From assembly GCA_905236675.1 (NCBI GenBank), contig CAJOND010000029.1, positions 1 to 34,300 of the forward strand: a DNA stretch of 34,300 nt, read 5' to 3'. Source of the stretch: Candidatus Rifleibacteriota bacterium. Its GTDB lineage: Bacteria; Muiribacteriota; Ozemobacteria; Ozemobacterales; Ozemobacteraceae. Each line of letters starts with the position of its first letter. The stretch's first letter is position 1. The notes under the pieces were generated by a model. That model was not told where the DNA came from and made no database searches. It worked only from the letters and a program-made list of their open reading frames with translations. Shown one piece after another: positions 16,226-23,463 of the stretch. The position numbers and the translations under genes were made by a program.

Positions 16226-16734
16226 CTTAGAGAAAACCCAAGTATAAAACCATCATTTGATTCTAAAAAGTTAGAAAATGATGGAATTAAGTATCTTGAA
16301 TTTGCAGCCAAACATGGTGATGAAAAATCAGCAGACGATTTATATGAATACTATCAAAGTCAAATAAATGAAGGTTCTTCTATAAATATTTTTAGTAAAA
16401 GATTATTTGATAAAGAAAAAATACTAAAAAACTTGAGAATGAATCTGATAATAAAAAAGAAAACACTTCTATTATTCAGCCAGATAAACAAATATATTAT
16501 GAAAATTCTTATATTTGGGGTAAAATTTCAGATCCCGAACAAATAAGAACAAAAAATACCTTAGAAAAAATATCAAAAAAATTAACTGAAACTCAAATAA
16601 AAGAATTAGATACGAAAGTTAATATATTAAAAGAAGAAATAAATAAAAATATAGAAGAAGACAATAAAAATAATACTCTGCAAAAAGAATATTATACCCA
16701 TATTTCTGAAATGGATTTTGTTTTAACTAAATAA
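16226..16734 (+). pseudogene. Frameshifted, 5'-truncated Sel1-like repeat gene remnant
   Basis: Two overlapping open stretches together read as one protein end. Frame A runs 16226-16546 and contains GIKYLEFAAKHGDEKSADDL, a good Sel1/TPR-like repeat (Ala-Ala-x-x-Gly-Asp...Ala). Frame B runs 16414-16734 and gives LENESDNKKENTSIIQPDKQ, then a Lys/Glu-rich helical tail ending just before a terminator. The switch falls at CTA AAA AAC TTG (~16424-16435), a minus-one shift in an A6 run. No ATG, GTG or TTG exists upstream in frame A, which is closed by TAA at 16223, so the 5' end is missing too. Most likely a decayed gene copy. A programmed frameshift is the alternative but does not explain the missing start. 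Confidence 0.7.
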
Positions 16735-16770
16735 AAAAAGTATCGCTTAATATTGAGCGATACTTTTTTA
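16735..16770 (+). terminator. Bidirectional rho-independent terminator
   Basis: AAAAAGTATCGCT (16735-16747) pairs with AGCGATACTTTTTT (16756-16769) around an 8-base loop. A and T runs on the two sides let it serve both the remnant at 16226-16734 and the minus-strand gene at 16778. Confidence 0.88.
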
Positions 16771-16777
16771 TGAGTTC

Positions 16778-17272
16778 TTATTTTAAATAACCATGCTTTT
16801 TACAAGCTACCCGACCATTATTAGTCATATTACCTTCAATATAATAACTACATTCTGGAGTAGATTCGATATCTCGTTTCCAAATTAATTTTTTATCAAT
16901 TAAATCATTAATAATAGAATCATTTAATTCTGTAGTTATTTTTACAGAATCTTTCATTTGATTATTTCTATAAATTCCACCATTAATCATTCTGATATTA
17001 AAACAAAAATTTTCTATCTCTCTTAAATCTTCTTCTGAAATAGTATCATAGTCAATTTTACTGAAATTAATTTGTCTAATTCTCCACTTTTTCTCTATTT
17101 TTTTATCAAAACCAATTTTATAAGATTCAGGGCCATGAGTTCTACAGGAAATACATTCTTCATCTGTAGTTAAATCCCCCTCAGAATAATATTCACAATT
17201 TATTTTGGAATCATAATCATTCTTTTTCAAAAAAACAGATTCAATAAGAGCATTTATATCTAATTTAGACAT
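16778..17272 (-). CDS. Pilin-like protein body, two tandem Cys-motif units; 5' end lost
   Basis: 164 residues from the ATG at 17272, but the same frame stays open upstream to 17440 without a start codon or ribosome binding site. The extra residues include DARNCYYYQKEISDSIEKYN, which resembles the region just after the N-terminal helix of type IV pilin-like proteins ('ACxxNQxxIxxAxExYN'). With the extension the protein is two units of about 70 residues. Each begins near a Cys and ends in a CxYYxEGx[LM]T...C...HG motif (INCEYYSEGDL...CRTHG and ECSYYIEGNM...CKKHG). The hydrophobic prepilin helix is absent; the frame closes inside the 41-bp repeat at 17424-17464. This is probably a truncated pseudopilin rather than an active gene, although ATG-initiated expression cannot be excluded. 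Confidence 0.6.
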   Translation of the reverse strand: MSKLDINALIESVFLKKNDYDSKINCEYYSEGDLTTDEECISCRTHGPESYKIGFDKKIEKKWRIRQINFSKIDYDTISEEDLREIENFCFNIRMINGGIYRNNQMKDSVKITTELNDSIINDLIDKKLIWKRDIESTPECSYYIEGNMTNNGRVACKKHGYLK

Positions 17273-17423
17273 TTTTGAATCATGATTTTTATTATATTTT
17301 TCTATAGAGTCAGATATTTCTTTTTGGTAATAATAGCAATTTCTAGCATCTATTACATTTTTCCTGTTCAGATTTCTTCCAAACCCCCCTGGTATATAGT
17401 TTTCTCTAAAGATACTTCCGAAA

Positions 17424-17464
17424 GCTAAAGCCCATACGAATTACTTTTTATGACAAATGTGTAG
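17424..17464 (+). repeat. 41-bp dispersed repeat, copy 1
   Basis: This copy has GCTAAAGCCCATACG, six variable bases, then TTTTTATGACAAATGTGTAG. The second copy at 31024-31064 has the same two blocks at the same spacing; only 4 of 41 positions differ, all in the central six. It sits exactly where the pilin-like reading frame at 16778-17440 breaks off. Confidence 0.8.
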
Positions 17465-17682
17465 GCAATTAGCACAATCTAATTTGGATTTAAAAATTAG
17501 TTTTAGCACAGAGCCCCTCGCATAGCTTGTCTGAAAACTGGGTTAATAGCATAGTTTTTTTACTGATTTTGCTTTGAGTATTTTTAGAAATAATATTTTG
17601 TAAGGCTTAATTAAATATAGAAATATAAATAAAATTATCTTATACTTTCATATCATATACTTTTAAGAAAGGTAACGTAAAA
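17465..17682. other. Intergenic stretch without a recognisable gene
   Basis: AT-rich. I checked both strands for the missing pilin N-terminus (a hydrophobic GFTLIE-type helix) and for tRNA and found neither. CTAATTT and AAATTAG at about 17480-17502 form a weak AT inverted repeat. Two TATACT boxes (17641-17646 and 17656-17661) may be -10 elements for the gene at 17683; no clear -35 accompanies them. Confidence 0.4.
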
Positions 17683-18444
17683 ATGAATAAAAGAAGATTC
17701 TTTCTTTTCTTTATAATAGTTTTATCTGTTTTAATAACAGGAAACATTATCCATGCAGAGGATTTGGGAGGTTTGTTAGATATGAATTCTCAACCCTCTG
17801 TGGAACCTGTATCTACTTCAGCTGCTTCTGTGGCTACCAGTATCGTTGCTTCTCCAGAGAATAAAACTTTAGCCCCAGCAAATGAAAATGAAGTCCAAAA
17901 AATTAAATTCAAGACAGCTGATGATAAAACAGAAGCTCTCGTTATTAAAGATCATTCAGATCATGAAACAATAGAAGTCAATATAGATGGTCAGGCTTTT
18001 ATAATGAAAGCTCGAATGAATAAGCCTGGGGTTCGTAAATACAAAGAATTGTCTGGAACAGAAGAAAAAACTTTAATTGCAGAAGTGAAAATAAAAGATA
18101 ATGGTTTTAAATTAGTTGATGAAAACGACAAACTACTTTGGAAAGTTAAAATCAGTGATGAAAAAGTAAAAATTAGCGATAATGAAGAAAACAAAAATCC
18201 ATATGTGTTGAAAAAATCTGAGGGTAAAGTAAAGGTTAAGGATAAAAGCGAAAAAGAAATAGCCAGAGTCAAATTTTATCCAGAAAATGGCAAGCTTAAA
18301 TTAAAAGACAAATCTGGTAATGAGTTATATATATCAAAAGATTATAACAAACTTTCTGGAGCTATTGGAGTTTTAGCTATAAAAGAAATTCCTGCCAAAC
18401 TTCGAGCAGTTATTGCTTCAGAACTTGTAAAGCAAAATTATTGA
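17683..18444 (+). CDS. Exported protein with Lys-rich beta repeats, unknown function
   Basis: 253 residues. The signal peptide (about 1-25: KRRFFLFFIIVLSVLITGN, cleavage near IHA-ED) is followed by a Ser/Thr/Pro-rich linker (~30-75). Residues ~75-225 contain repeated short beta-like phrases: LIAEVKIKDNGFKLVDENDK, LLWKVKISDEKVKISDNEE, KSEGKVKVKDKSEKEIARVK, ENGKLKLKDKSGNELY. Each has the form 'K-x-K-[IVL]-x-D-x-[DNS]-x-x-[EK]'. This suggests a repetitive beta sheet, perhaps tubby/LURP-like, but I cannot name a family. The end (SGAIGVLAIKEIPAKLRAVI) is hydrophobic. AAAGG lies 10 bases before the ATG. It is monocistronic, with a strong terminator after it. Confidence 0.75.
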   Translation: MNKRRFFLFFIIVLSVLITGNIIHAEDLGGLLDMNSQPSVEPVSTSAASVATSIVASPENKTLAPANENEVQKIKFKTADDKTEALVIKDHSDHETIEVNIDGQAFIMKARMNKPGVRKYKELSGTEEKTLIAEVKIKDNGFKLVDENDKLLWKVKISDEKVKISDNEENKNPYVLKKSEGKVKVKDKSEKEIARVKFYPENGKLKLKDKSGNELYISKDYNKLSGAIGVLAIKEIPAKLRAVIASELVKQNY

Positions 18445-18468
18445 TAAATCTTTAGGGTTTCAAAGTAA

Positions 18469-18505
18469 AAAAAACAACACCAAGTTTTACTTGGTGTTGT
18501 TTTTT
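18469..18505 (+). terminator. Bidirectional rho-independent terminator
   Basis: AAAAAACAACACCAAG pairs with CTTGGTGTTGTTTTTT around TTTTA. It lies between the convergent genes ending at 18444 and 18515 and can serve both. Confidence 0.9.
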
Positions 18506-18514
18506 ACTTTATAA

Positions 18515-19726
18515 TTATTTATTCCCTAATATTTTGTTTATGTTTACAATGGTTTCTACAGCTTTTTCCATAACATTCAAAGAAATATATTCGTATTTTC
18601 CATGATAGTTATGACCACCAGTAAAGAGATTGGGACAAGGTAACCCCATATAGGAAAGTCTTGCGCCATCGGTTCCGCCTCTTATTGGCACTACTTTGGG
18701 TTCAACTCCAGCGTTCTTCATTGCTTCCTTAGCCAAATCAAGAATATGTTGATGTGTTGACACTTTTTCATACATATTTCTGTAACTTTCTTTTATAGTT
18801 ACTTTTACTCGATTGGCACCCAGCTTTTTGTTCCATTCTGTAACTTTATTCTTTAAGAAATCCTGGCGTTTCTGAAAATTTTCAGCGTCAAAATCTCTTA
18901 TGATATAAACCAGTTTTGAATGTTCTGTGCAGCCTTCCATATCTGTTAAATGGAAAAAGCCATCATAGCCGTCGGTATGCTCCGGAGTTTCCATTTCTGG
19001 CATTTCAGTATGAAATTTTGCAGCAAGAGTCTGGCTGTTGATCATTATATCTTTTGCGGCACCCGGGTGAATGCTTACACCTTCAAATTCAACTGTGGCA
19101 GAAGCAGCATTGAAGTTTTCATACTCTAATTCTCCAAGAGGACCGCCATCAACAGTATAAGCCCATTTTGCTTTAAATCTGTCTAATGGGAACAAATCAG
19201 CTCCACGGCCAATTTCTTCATCAGGAGTAAAACCTACATAAATATCACCATGCTTTATTTCCGGGTGTTTAATAAGGTATTCAACAGCAGTGACTATTTC
19301 TGCAACACCTGCTTTGTCGTCTGCTCCAAGAAGAGTTGTTCCATCTGTTGTAATCAAAGTATGACCTTTGTAGGCTTCTTCTGGTTTTAGGACAAGTTCA
19401 GTTTTTCCTAATTTTAATTCTTTCCCATTGAAATTATCTATTATTTGCGGATTAACATTTGTTCCGGAACAATCTGGGGCAGTATCGAAATGAGCGATAA
19501 AACCGATAGCTGGAACTTCTTTGTTATTATTAGATGGCAAAAGAGCAGTAAGATAGCAGTTTTTATCTAAAACTATATCTTTGAGCTTAAGAGCTTCCAA
19601 TTCTTTTTTTACTAATTCGGCAACTTTAAACTGCCCTTGAGTGGATGGGCAGCTTTCGTTTGCTTCATTGGACTGTGAATCAATTGTTATATAGCTAATA
19701 AATCTTTTTTTTATTGTTTCTTTCAT
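18515..19726 (-). CDS. pepT: Peptidase T (tripeptidase, M20B)
   Basis: 403 residues from the ATG at 19726. A TTG seven codons upstream is also open but has no ribosome binding site, and E. coli PepT starts at the same place as this ATG. It is a cytoplasmic di-zinc aminotripeptidase. Signatures in order: AIGFIAHFDTAPDCSG (metal His/Asp ~79/81), TTDGTTLLGADDKAG (bridging Asp), FTPDEEIGRGAD (catalytic and metal Glu), WAYTVDGGPLGELEYENFNA, SIHPGAAKDIMINS, PIRGGTDGARLSYMGLPCPN and LFTGGHNYHGKYE (last His ligand). All key residues are present. Only weak ribosome-binding sequence is seen before the ATG. It probably recycles peptides, consistent with a proteolytic lifestyle alongside the secreted protease at 9305. 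Confidence 0.96.
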   Translation of the reverse strand: MKETIKKRFISYITIDSQSNEANESCPSTQGQFKVAELVKKELEALKLKDIVLDKNCYLTALLPSNNNKEVPAIGFIAHFDTAPDCSGTNVNPQIIDNFNGKELKLGKTELVLKPEEAYKGHTLITTDGTTLLGADDKAGVAEIVTAVEYLIKHPEIKHGDIYVGFTPDEEIGRGADLFPLDRFKAKWAYTVDGGPLGELEYENFNAASATVEFEGVSIHPGAAKDIMINSQTLAAKFHTEMPEMETPEHTDGYDGFFHLTDMEGCTEHSKLVYIIRDFDAENFQKRQDFLKNKVTEWNKKLGANRVKVTIKESYRNMYEKVSTHQHILDLAKEAMKNAGVEPKVVPIRGGTDGARLSYMGLPCPNLFTGGHNYHGKYEYISLNVMEKAVETIVNINKILGNK

Positions 19727-19910
19727 TTTAAAACCCGATTCTATCAAAGAAATGCTATTTAATGATTGATGTTTTCTTTGGATGACTAACTATAAGAGGT
19801 AAAATATTAAAGAGCTTATTCTTATTTGCTATCGAAATATTACTACTTTTCAATTGCACAAGAACGAAACAGCTCTCTTCTCTCTTACCTCTAATCTCTT
19901 TTCTCTTTAT

Positions 19911-20189
19911 TTAGTTAGGTTTCTTAAAATCTGCGAGACCTTTGTTGTCTTCTGCTTTGCGAATTCCTATAATGCCTTTTTCAGCCATTACTCCGCCTAA
20001 TTTGCCAAGCATATTATAAGCTTTCATAAATTGGTCAAAGTTCATTTGAACACTTGCTTTTACTTCTCTATCTGGGTTTTTAGGATCGCCAAATGGTTGA
20101 ATAGTCATGAACGAAAGAGTGACAATGCCATTTTCCATGTTTATTTCTTCAATTCCGTCTACATATACTTCTTCAAAACTTTTATTCAT
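19911..20189 (-). CDS. Small conserved-type protein, paralogue of its neighbour
   Basis: 92 residues. It shares its plan with the 73-residue gene at 20201-20422: an N-terminal 'I-x-x-x-N-G-[IM]-V-x-L-x-F' strand pair, then 'x-M-x-x-x-x-[FY]-[ML]-x-x-[FY]-x-M' and a helix ending in Gly-Lys/Gly-Ile-Ile. No membrane segment, Cys or catalytic motif is seen. TAAGGAG overlaps the stop of the upstream paralogue, and only 11 bases separate them, so they are co-transcribed and probably translationally coupled. They may form a heterodimer. I do not recognise the family. Confidence 0.75.
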   Translation of the reverse strand: MNKSFEEVYVDGIEEINMENGIVTLSFMTIQPFGDPKNPDREVKASVQMNFDQFMKAYNMLGKLGGVMAEKGIIGIRKAEDNKGLADFKKPN

Positions 20190-20200
20190 CGTTTTTCTCC

Positions 20201-20422
20201 TTAATTCTGTGGCTTTACTCTTTGTATTTTGCCGTCTGCTTCTAGTTTATCCATGACTCTTTGGAACATATCGAAAGTTTGGAGATAACCCTGAGGGGTC
20301 ATAATCAAACGTAAATCTTTTTTGTCGCTAGCTGCAACAGCCTTAAAATCAAGGCGAACCATACCATTTGCAATATGCATATTATCCAATTCACTTTGTG
20401 GAAATGCTTTAATATCAGACAT
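20201..20422 (-). CDS. Small protein, first of a tandem paralogous pair
   Basis: 73 residues, soluble. It has NMHIANGMVRLDFKAVAA and RLIMTPQGYLQTFDMFQRVM, which align in order with ENGIVTLSFM and VQMNFDQFMKAYNML of the next gene. The ATG has GGAGAAA at a good distance. It is divergent from fprA with about 150 bases between; that gap shows AT-rich sequence only. Function unknown. The length and two-strand/helix plan would suit a small dimeric regulator or chaperone-like protein, but this is inference. Confidence 0.75.
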   Translation of the reverse strand: MSDIKAFPQSELDNMHIANGMVRLDFKAVAASDKKDLRLIMTPQGYLQTFDMFQRVMDKLEADGKIQRVKPQN

Positions 20423-20574
20423 TAAAATTTCTCCATTATTTTTATTTGATTGAATAAAGGTACCATCCTATCAATCATATTACAAGTATTAATATTTTTT
20501 TAAAATAAAAGTTTATTTCTAATAGCAAAACTAATAAAATAATCAAAAATTCATGGAGGAATTAATAGTTTAAA

Positions 20575-21732
20575 ATGAATATTACAGATTCAATAAAATA
20601 TATTGGTGTTAACGATCATGAAATAGACCTTTTTGAAGGGCAGTATATAGTTCCAAATGGTATGGCTTACAATTCTTATGTGATTATTGATGAAAAAGTA
20701 GCTGTAATGGATACTATTGATGCCGACTTTTTTGATGAATGGTTGGAAAAACTTCAAAAAAATATCGGAAATCGCAAGCCGGATTATTTGGTTGTGCAGC
20801 ATATGGAACCAGATCATTCCGCTAATATAGCTAATTTCATCAAAGAATATCCTGAAACTAAGATTGTTGCTTCTGCAATGGCTTTTACTATTATGAAAAA
20901 TTTCTTCGGAACAGATTTCCCAGAAAATAAAATAGTTGTTGGAGAAGGAGCAAAATTAAACTTAGGTAAACACGAACTGACTTTTATGACAGCTCCTATG
21001 GTTCATTGGCCTGAAGTAATTGTCACTTATGATAGTTGCGATAAAGTTTTGTTTTCAGCAGATGGTTTTGGCAAATTTGGAGCTTTAGACGTAGAAGACG
21101 AAGATGGTTGGGCTTGTGAAGCACGCCGTTATTATTTTGGAATTGTTGGTAAATTTGGCGTTCAGGTTCAAGCTTTATTGAAAAAAGCTGCTAATTTAGA
21201 TATTCAAATTATATGTCCGCTTCACGGACCAGTTCTTTCGGAAAACCTGAAATACTATTTAAATCTTTATAACACTTGGTCATCTTATGGTGTTGAAGCA
21301 GAAGGAGTAATGATAGCCTACACCTCAGTCTATGGAAATACGAAAAAGGCAGCAGAAATGCTCGCTCAAAAGCTTGTGGATAAAGGTTGTCCTAAAGTTG
21401 CTTTAAACGATTTAGCTCGAGGAGACATGGCTGAAGTTGTTGAAGATGCTTTTAAATATGGCAAAGTTGTTCTTGCTACAACTACATATAATACAGAAAT
21501 ATTCCCCTTTATGAGGGTATTCATTGACACTTTGGTTGAACACAATTTCCAAAATAGAACTATAGGGTTGATAGAAAATGGTAGCTGGGCACCGACAGCC
21601 GCTAAGATTATGAAAGCGAAACTGGAAAAATGTAAAAATATTAGTTTTACTAATACTACTGTAAGTATAAAATCTTCTGTTACCCAACAAAATGAGGAAC
21701 AACTTGATTTATTAGCTGATGAACTAAAATAA
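20575..21732 (+). CDS. fprA: A-type flavoprotein (FprA/FDP family), O2/NO reductase
   Basis: 385 residues. Residues ~1-240 are a metallo-beta-lactamase-fold di-iron domain with the flavodiiron signature H-x-E-x-D-H (HMEPDH, ~76-81), further ligands in MVHWPEVIVTY and PLHGPVLS, and FSADGFGKFGAL. Residues ~248-385 are a flavodoxin domain (YTSVYGNTKKAAEM binds FMN phosphate; GLIENGSWAPTAAK). The class reduces O2 to water and/or NO to N2O in anaerobes, usually with rubredoxin. No rubredoxin is fused or adjacent. The only good ribosome binding site (GGAGG, 20555-20559) is 15 bases from the ATG, longer than usual. An in-frame TAG just upstream rules out an earlier start. Confidence 0.95.
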   Translation: MNITDSIKYIGVNDHEIDLFEGQYIVPNGMAYNSYVIIDEKVAVMDTIDADFFDEWLEKLQKNIGNRKPDYLVVQHMEPDHSANIANFIKEYPETKIVASAMAFTIMKNFFGTDFPENKIVVGEGAKLNLGKHELTFMTAPMVHWPEVIVTYDSCDKVLFSADGFGKFGALDVEDEDGWACEARRYYFGIVGKFGVQVQALLKKAANLDIQIICPLHGPVLSENLKYYLNLYNTWSSYGVEAEGVMIAYTSVYGNTKKAAEMLAQKLVDKGCPKVALNDLARGDMAEVVEDAFKYGKVVLATTTYNTEIFPFMRVFIDTLVEHNFQNRTIGLIENGSWAPTAAKIMKAKLEKCKNISFTNTTVSIKSSVTQQNEEQLDLLADELK

Positions 21733-21795
21733 AATCAAAAATTAACTAAAAATATATCTTGTAAAGAGTTATTATTTTGGTTATCCTTTAGAATT

Positions 21796-23460
21796 ATGAG
21801 TATACCAAAGAAACGTTTAGGCGATATCCTAATAGATTGTAACCTTATAAATGAAGACCAGCTGAAAGAAGCTTTGGCTTATCAGCGTGAACATGGTCTT
21901 AAACTTGGCGAAGCTCTTTCCCAAATGGGGCTAGTAACCGAAGACGATATTATCTGGGCTTTAGGTAACCAGCTGAATATTTCATTTATTCACTTAAGTC
22001 CTGACATAGTGAATCCTGAAGTAGTTAAGCTTATTCCTGCTGATTTTGCTCGTGAAAATCGGTTGATGCCATTATATAAAGCTGGCACAGAATTTAGTGT
22101 CTGTATGGTCGACCCACTAGATTCTCGACCAATCGAATATCTTGAGGGAAAATTCGGAGCTATTGCCCAGATTTCAATTTGTACTGCATATGACTTCGAA
22201 CAAACATTCAATGCTGTTTATGGACCTCTTGACGTAACAAATACTGGTGAAGTAGAAGCAAATGCAAGTGAAGCTGATAGTAAACAAATGGAACAGGGCA
22301 TTCCAAAAGGAATAGAAAGCTCTGAAAAAATAATAAACTATATACTTAGTCAGGCTATTATCAACAATGTAGACCGAATTCATTTTGAACCATCTGATAA
22401 AGGTGTTCTAATTCGTTTCAGGTCAAACAATGTTTTGAACCGTAAAATTGAAATCCCTGTCAAAGTTCATCATGATGTAATAACACGTCTCAAAAAGCTT
22501 TCTCAGCTTTCTGAAAAAGATTTAAGCCGAGAAGGCAGTGTTTTGGTTGGTCATTTTAAAGTTAATGTCTCTAACAGGCAGATTAACATACAATCTATTT
22601 TTTATCCAACCGTTAATGGTGAAATGGTAATACTGCATTTAAATGATATAGCCTCCTTAGTCGATCAAATATCAAGAGTTGGCAAAGAATCTATAGAAAA
22701 AGTTTTAAAGGCAGTTCAAACCACTCATGGCATTTTATATGTCAGTGGTCCTAGAGAATCTGGTAGAACAACTACACAATACTGTATCATAAGCAGTTAT
22801 GATTCTGAAAGTCACAAACTAGTTACAATAGAAGATCCTGTTGTTTCCTCTTTGGCCAATATAACTCAGCTCCAAGTTGGTTCTGGCGATATACTTACTG
22901 CTGTGGATGGTTTAAAATTATCTTTAATGCTTGATGCAGATGTTATTTATGTTGACAAGACCGATAATAAAGAGCTATTAGAAGAAATGTGCTATGCCGC
23001 ATTAGGTGGAAAGACAATAATGACTGGAGTTTTATCTTATGACGCATCTAGTTGTATAATAAAACTTCTTGAAACAGGTGTAGATCCTGTTTTGATAGCT
23101 TCTTCTCTTTGTGGCTTTGTTAACCAGAGATTAGTCAGAATGCTGTGTCCTGATTGTAAAAAGGAAGATATCATTCCTGATGAAATAAAAGAATTGATTC
23201 CTGAAGATCAGAATAATCTTAAAGTTTACAAAGCTTGTGGTTGTGAAAAATGTAAACAGACTGGTTATATAGGTAAAGCTCTTGTAACAGAGTTCATACC
23301 AGCAACAGCAAGATTAAGACAAATGATTATCAACAAAGAATCTTATCTTGATTTTTCTAACTTTGCTAGAAAACAGGGTATTAAGAGTATCGAACAAGAA
23401 ACCTTAAACCTTGTTTTACAGGGAGTTACTACTGCGGACGAATTTATGAGGCTGTTCTAA
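21796..23460 (+). CDS. PilB/GspE-like protein with degenerate ATPase motifs
   Basis: 554 residues. Residues ~1-150 are an MshEN/GspE-N domain (KRLGDILIDCNLINEDQLKE, then LGEALSQMGLVTEDDIIWAL), found in PilB/GspE/MshE and able in some to bind c-di-GMP. The rest follows the secretion-ATPase core. However, Walker A reads GPRESGRTTT (~318-327) where GPTGSGKTTT is usual, so the essential Lys is Arg. The Walker B/Asp-box region reads DADVIYVDKTDN instead of DPDxIMVGEIRD. The tetracysteine zinc motif is kept (CPDC ~450, CGCEKC ~480). It is therefore probably unable to hydrolyse ATP. No Shine-Dalgarno is visible at the ATG. It ends three bases before pilT, so one operon with it. It may be a regulator or structural partner of a pilus motor; a true PilB is not in this window. 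Confidence 0.88.
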   Translation: MSIPKKRLGDILIDCNLINEDQLKEALAYQREHGLKLGEALSQMGLVTEDDIIWALGNQLNISFIHLSPDIVNPEVVKLIPADFARENRLMPLYKAGTEFSVCMVDPLDSRPIEYLEGKFGAIAQISICTAYDFEQTFNAVYGPLDVTNTGEVEANASEADSKQMEQGIPKGIESSEKIINYILSQAIINNVDRIHFEPSDKGVLIRFRSNNVLNRKIEIPVKVHHDVITRLKKLSQLSEKDLSREGSVLVGHFKVNVSNRQINIQSIFYPTVNGEMVILHLNDIASLVDQISRVGKESIEKVLKAVQTTHGILYVSGPRESGRTTTQYCIISSYDSESHKLVTIEDPVVSSLANITQLQVGSGDILTAVDGLKLSLMLDADVIYVDKTDNKELLEEMCYAALGGKTIMTGVLSYDASSCIIKLLETGVDPVLIASSLCGFVNQRLVRMLCPDCKKEDIIPDEIKELIPEDQNNLKVYKACGCEKCKQTGYIGKALVTEFIPATARLRQMIINKESYLDFSNFARKQGIKSIEQETLNLVLQGVTTADEFMRLF

Positions 23461-23463
23461 TTT

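Noticed and set aside
16424..16435. Functional programmed frameshift
   Set aside because: The heptamer is in phase, but the gene lacks any start codon upstream, so loss of function is more likely; kept as a finding for checking only.
17424..17464. REP element of the GTAG-palindrome (RAYT) type
   Set aside because: GTAG is at the wrong end relative to the palindrome, and no tyrosine transposase is present.
19727..19747. TTG start adding seven residues to peptidase T
   Set aside because: No ribosome binding site is present, and the family's N-terminus matches the downstream ATG.
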